A stretch of 30,009 nucleotides of DNA from a virus: the IMG/VR virus record IMGVR_UViG_3300036760_000028, positions 1 through 30,009 of that record; one strand, 5' to 3'. The translations under genes were made by a program, and so were the position numbers. This document shows, piece after piece, positions 28,462 to 30,009 of this stretch. The notes beneath the pieces are model-generated. The model was given only the letters and a program-made list of their open reading frames with translations, was not told where the DNA came from and ran no database searches. The first letter of the stretch is position 1. The number at the start of each line of letters is the position of its first letter.

Positions 28462-28863
28462 ATGCCCGCCCATAAACACCACAAACTGATAATGGAGTAT
28501 GCCAAGCTCGCACAGGAGTACGAGAGGCCATGGGAGTTTATGCAATATAAGCATCGTGATACTTGGTTTGATTTTATGTTCCATCCAAGATGGGATGCTG
28601 ATTCTGATTATCGTCTCAAGCCACCGCAACCTAAATTCATCCTCATCAACAACATCGAAGTGCCGGAGCCGTTACGGGAAGCTCCGGAAGTGGGGACGAT
28701 GGTTTGGATATCATTCAGCTATGATGGGGGACATATGTCAGGTTTCCACTGGGATCGACTAGATGAGGATTCATATCTCTTCTCCTGCGGCAAACTCCAC
28801 CTGACAGAAGAGGCGGCACGGCAACACTGGAACGCAATTATTGCTGGGAGCAAGAAGGGATGA
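28462..28863 (+). CDS. Hypothetical phage protein
   Basis: The product has 133 residues. Its N-terminal part (EYAKLAQEYERPWEFMQYKH, then FHPRWDADSDYRLKPPQP) is common in early phage proteins. The C-terminal part (VGTMVWISFSYDGGHMSGFH and E-E-A-A-R-Q-H-W-N-A-I) looks beta-rich then helical. No function known. Confidence 0.65.
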   Translation: MPAHKHHKLIMEYAKLAQEYERPWEFMQYKHRDTWFDFMFHPRWDADSDYRLKPPQPKFILINNIEVPEPLREAPEVGTMVWISFSYDGGHMSGFHWDRLDEDSYLFSCGKLHLTEEAARQHWNAIIAGSKKG

Positions 28864-29033
28864 AATCAATCGAAATAAAAATATCAGAAAGAACATATAG
28901 AGAGTGGTTATATTTTTTAAGGAGGGACTACGGCACTGCAAATGCACAGTTACCAAAGCTAATAAAATGGGCGGTACTTGATGAGGTTGCAAAACAAGCA
29001 AAACGAGAACTTGAAGCTAATTCTTCATCATGA
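28860..29033 (+). CDS. 57-residue hypothetical protein
   Basis: MKSIEIKISERTYREWLYFL, then R-R-D-Y-G-T-A-N and a long helix. A strand followed by a helix with R-E-W resembles ribbon-helix-helix proteins, but is not certain. ATG overlaps the previous stop and its stop overlaps the next ATG. Probably an accessory regulator. Confidence 0.55.
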   Translation: MKSIEIKISERTYREWLYFLRRDYGTANAQLPKLIKWAVLDEVAKQAKRELEANSSS

Positions 29034-29110
29034 TTAAACGCGCCAAAGATTTAACCTTGCCGGAATGTGCGCTGGTTGATTTATGGTATCCAGGGGGCAC
29101 GGAAATATGA
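29030..29110 (+). CDS. 26-residue peptide
   Basis: MIKRAKDLTLPECALVDLWY then P-G-G-T-E-I. ATGA overlaps at both ends, as in the rest of the operon, support translation. Function unknown. Confidence 0.4.
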   Translation: MIKRAKDLTLPECALVDLWYPGGTEI

Positions 29111-29487
29111 CAACACAGTTTGGCAGTAATACATTTGAGAATGATTACATTTTAGCTGTTCTAGACCACATGGTAATAGAGTTGAAAACTGATAGACCAG
29201 CCGAGCAGACATTGGATAAATATGCCGTAGAATTAACGGCATTTATGAATGGGGTAATCAGGTCAGAAGTCAATCGCACTCTGACACGGAAAATACCGCC
29301 CCCAACATTACCTGGTTATTATTGGTGCTGTGAAGGCTATACGCCATACTGCATGTATGTTGTGCATGTATCGCTCCAAGGTGGGCACGAAGATCATCAG
29401 ATGACGTATGCTGAGGCGGAAGAAATTGATGCTGACTGGTACGGCCCGATAAATACCCCATATCAAGATGCAATGGTAGAGACATGA
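29107..29487 (+). CDS. Hypothetical protein
   Basis: The product has 126 residues from ATG 29107. MTTQFGSNTFENDYILAVLD starts a helical domain, while the middle (LPGYYWCCEGYTPYCMYVVH) is cysteine- and aromatic-rich. Coupled to both neighbours by overlaps. No family recognised. Confidence 0.6.
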   Translation: MTTQFGSNTFENDYILAVLDHMVIELKTDRPAEQTLDKYAVELTAFMNGVIRSEVNRTLTRKIPPPTLPGYYWCCEGYTPYCMYVVHVSLQGGHEDHQMTYAEAEEIDADWYGPINTPYQDAMVET

Positions 29488-29666
29488 GCAGCGATACGCA
29501 TCTTTGTAGGTGTTCCTTAACAGATATGGAAGTTGCTATTCATGCAGACGGTTTATGTCCTGTTTGCTTACAGCGGCAACTCGCCGCCGCGCAGAAAGAG
29601 ATTGAGGAATTGAAAGCAGCGCTTGATAAATGCCTACCTTTTGTGGGCATGGAGAAAAAGCGGTGA
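29484..29666 (+). CDS. Small cysteine-rich coiled-coil protein
   Basis: The product has 60 residues. H-L-C-R-C and, 15 residues later, C-P-V-C make a possible zinc knuckle; the C-terminal half is a coiled coil (QLAAAQKEIEELKAALDKCL). ATG overlaps the previous stop; its stop overlaps a GTG start. Confidence 0.6.
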   Translation: MSSDTHLCRCSLTDMEVAIHADGLCPVCLQRQLAAAQKEIEELKAALDKCLPFVGMEKKR

Positions 29667-29833
29667 TTAATAACATGCCCACCATGATCTGCCCGCAGTG
29701 TCATATTGAAACCATTGATTATGACGGATTCGGTGTATTACATTGCGATAATTGCGGATATTGCACACATGCGGCGCAATCTGGTGATCCGTTGAAATGT
29801 GATGTATGCGGGGAGGTGATGGGTGATGATTAA
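29663..29833 (+). CDS. Small zinc-ribbon protein
   Basis: The product has 56 residues from GTG 29663 (GTGA overlap) or ATG 29675. C-P-Q-C, then C-D-N-C-G-Y-C, then C-D-V-C-G give at least three C-x2-C pairs. A rubredoxin-like or zinc-ribbon protein that might contact polymerase or nucleic acid. Exact role unknown. Confidence 0.6.
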   Translation: MINNMPTMICPQCHIETIDYDGFGVLHCDNCGYCTHAAQSGDPLKCDVCGEVMGDD

Positions 29834-29954
29834 CCGCTGCATCCGCATTCTTCTATTTGTTTTGTGCATAATCGCGGCCTACAAAATCATCCGCTATGAG
29901 ATATACAGTTATCAATGCTTGCAGGCGGGGAATAGCGAGGAAGTATGCGGTTGA
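29826..29954 (+). CDS. 42-residue membrane peptide
   Basis: MINRCIRILLFVLCIIAAYK then I-I-R-Y-E-I-Y-S-Y. One hydrophobic helix with basic start and a soluble C-terminal tail containing two cysteines. It overlaps the end of the zinc-ribbon gene by 8 bp. Nothing identifiable follows in the last 55 bp. Confidence 0.55.
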   Translation: MINRCIRILLFVLCIIAAYKIIRYEIYSYQCLQAGNSEEVCG

Positions 29955-30009
29955 ATTACTTTTTACTTTCCCGCTTCCCTCTCACTTCATCCTGCGATAA
30001 TACACAAGC

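Noticed and set aside
1-30009. Integrase, attachment site, lysis genes, tRNA or rRNA genes
   Set aside because: I looked for tyrosine/serine recombinase motifs, holin/endolysin patterns and tRNA-like cloverleafs and saw none; they may lie outside the window.
29955-30009. Gene or terminator at the right end
   Set aside because: The last 55 bp contain no start with ribosome site and no stem-loop; the fragment is too short to judge.

Overview
The window is a contiguous piece of a temperate tailed phage genome (HK97-fold siphovirus type), either a prophage or a free phage. No bacterial chromosomal gene is recognisable. The host is probably a Gram-negative bacterium: there are lambda-like NinB, NinG and Q-type genes, YdaS-like Cro logic, and Shine-Dalgarno sites of GGAG type. 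I cannot name the host or phage genus from sequence alone. Base composition looks balanced, and genes are packed with ATGA, TGATG and TAATG stop/start overlaps.

Layout. Positions 1-17.4 kb are late genes on the minus strand. In transcription order they are: fibre-like and other putative structural genes (17.6-14.8 kb); HNH endonuclease, ParB-methyltransferase and both terminase subunits (14.6-10.6 kb); portal, protease and major capsid (10.4-7.2 kb); decoration-like genes, head-tail connectors and a gp10-like protein (7.2-4.3 kb); tail terminator, two paralogous tail-tube genes, tail chaperone with a -1 frameshift, and the start of the tape measure (2.3-0 kb). Positions 17.7-23.6 kb are middle genes on the minus strand: methyltransferase, PD-(D/E)XK nuclease, two DUF1376 replication genes, NinB, HNH, NinG and a Q-like antiterminator. 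Positions 23.8-24.6 kb are the immunity region: a Cro-like gene on minus and a CI-like repressor on plus. Positions 24.6-30 kb are an early plus-strand operon of small genes with an SSB-like protein and a RecB-type nuclease.

The control logic matches lambda but is more compact. Four copies of a 15-bp palindrome, ATTAG(C/G)NNNGCTATT, form two pairs. One pair lies between cro and the repressor, the other just after the repressor, and both have the same 24-bp centre-to-centre spacing. Each pair covers an outward promoter whose -10 box lies 6-7 nt from the start codon of the first gene, so both early mRNAs are predicted to be leaderless. Repressor and Cro share the recognition-helix string QGLISQ. 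Downstream of the Q-like gene there is a promoter (TTGACA, 17-bp spacer, TATTTT) followed within about 45 nt by an intrinsic terminator, as in lambda PR'-tR'. Three more minus-strand terminators lie inside the late operon and are presumably read through by antiterminated polymerase.

The least explained part is a plus-strand five-gene cassette (about 2.32-4.29 kb). It sits inside the minus-strand tail module and is preceded by a palindrome-rich noncoding block. Its first two genes each carry the same 8-bp-stem hairpin 36-37 nt upstream of the start codon. No integrase, lysis gene, tRNA or CRISPR array was found. Homology calls are from memory of protein families and motifs; no search was run.
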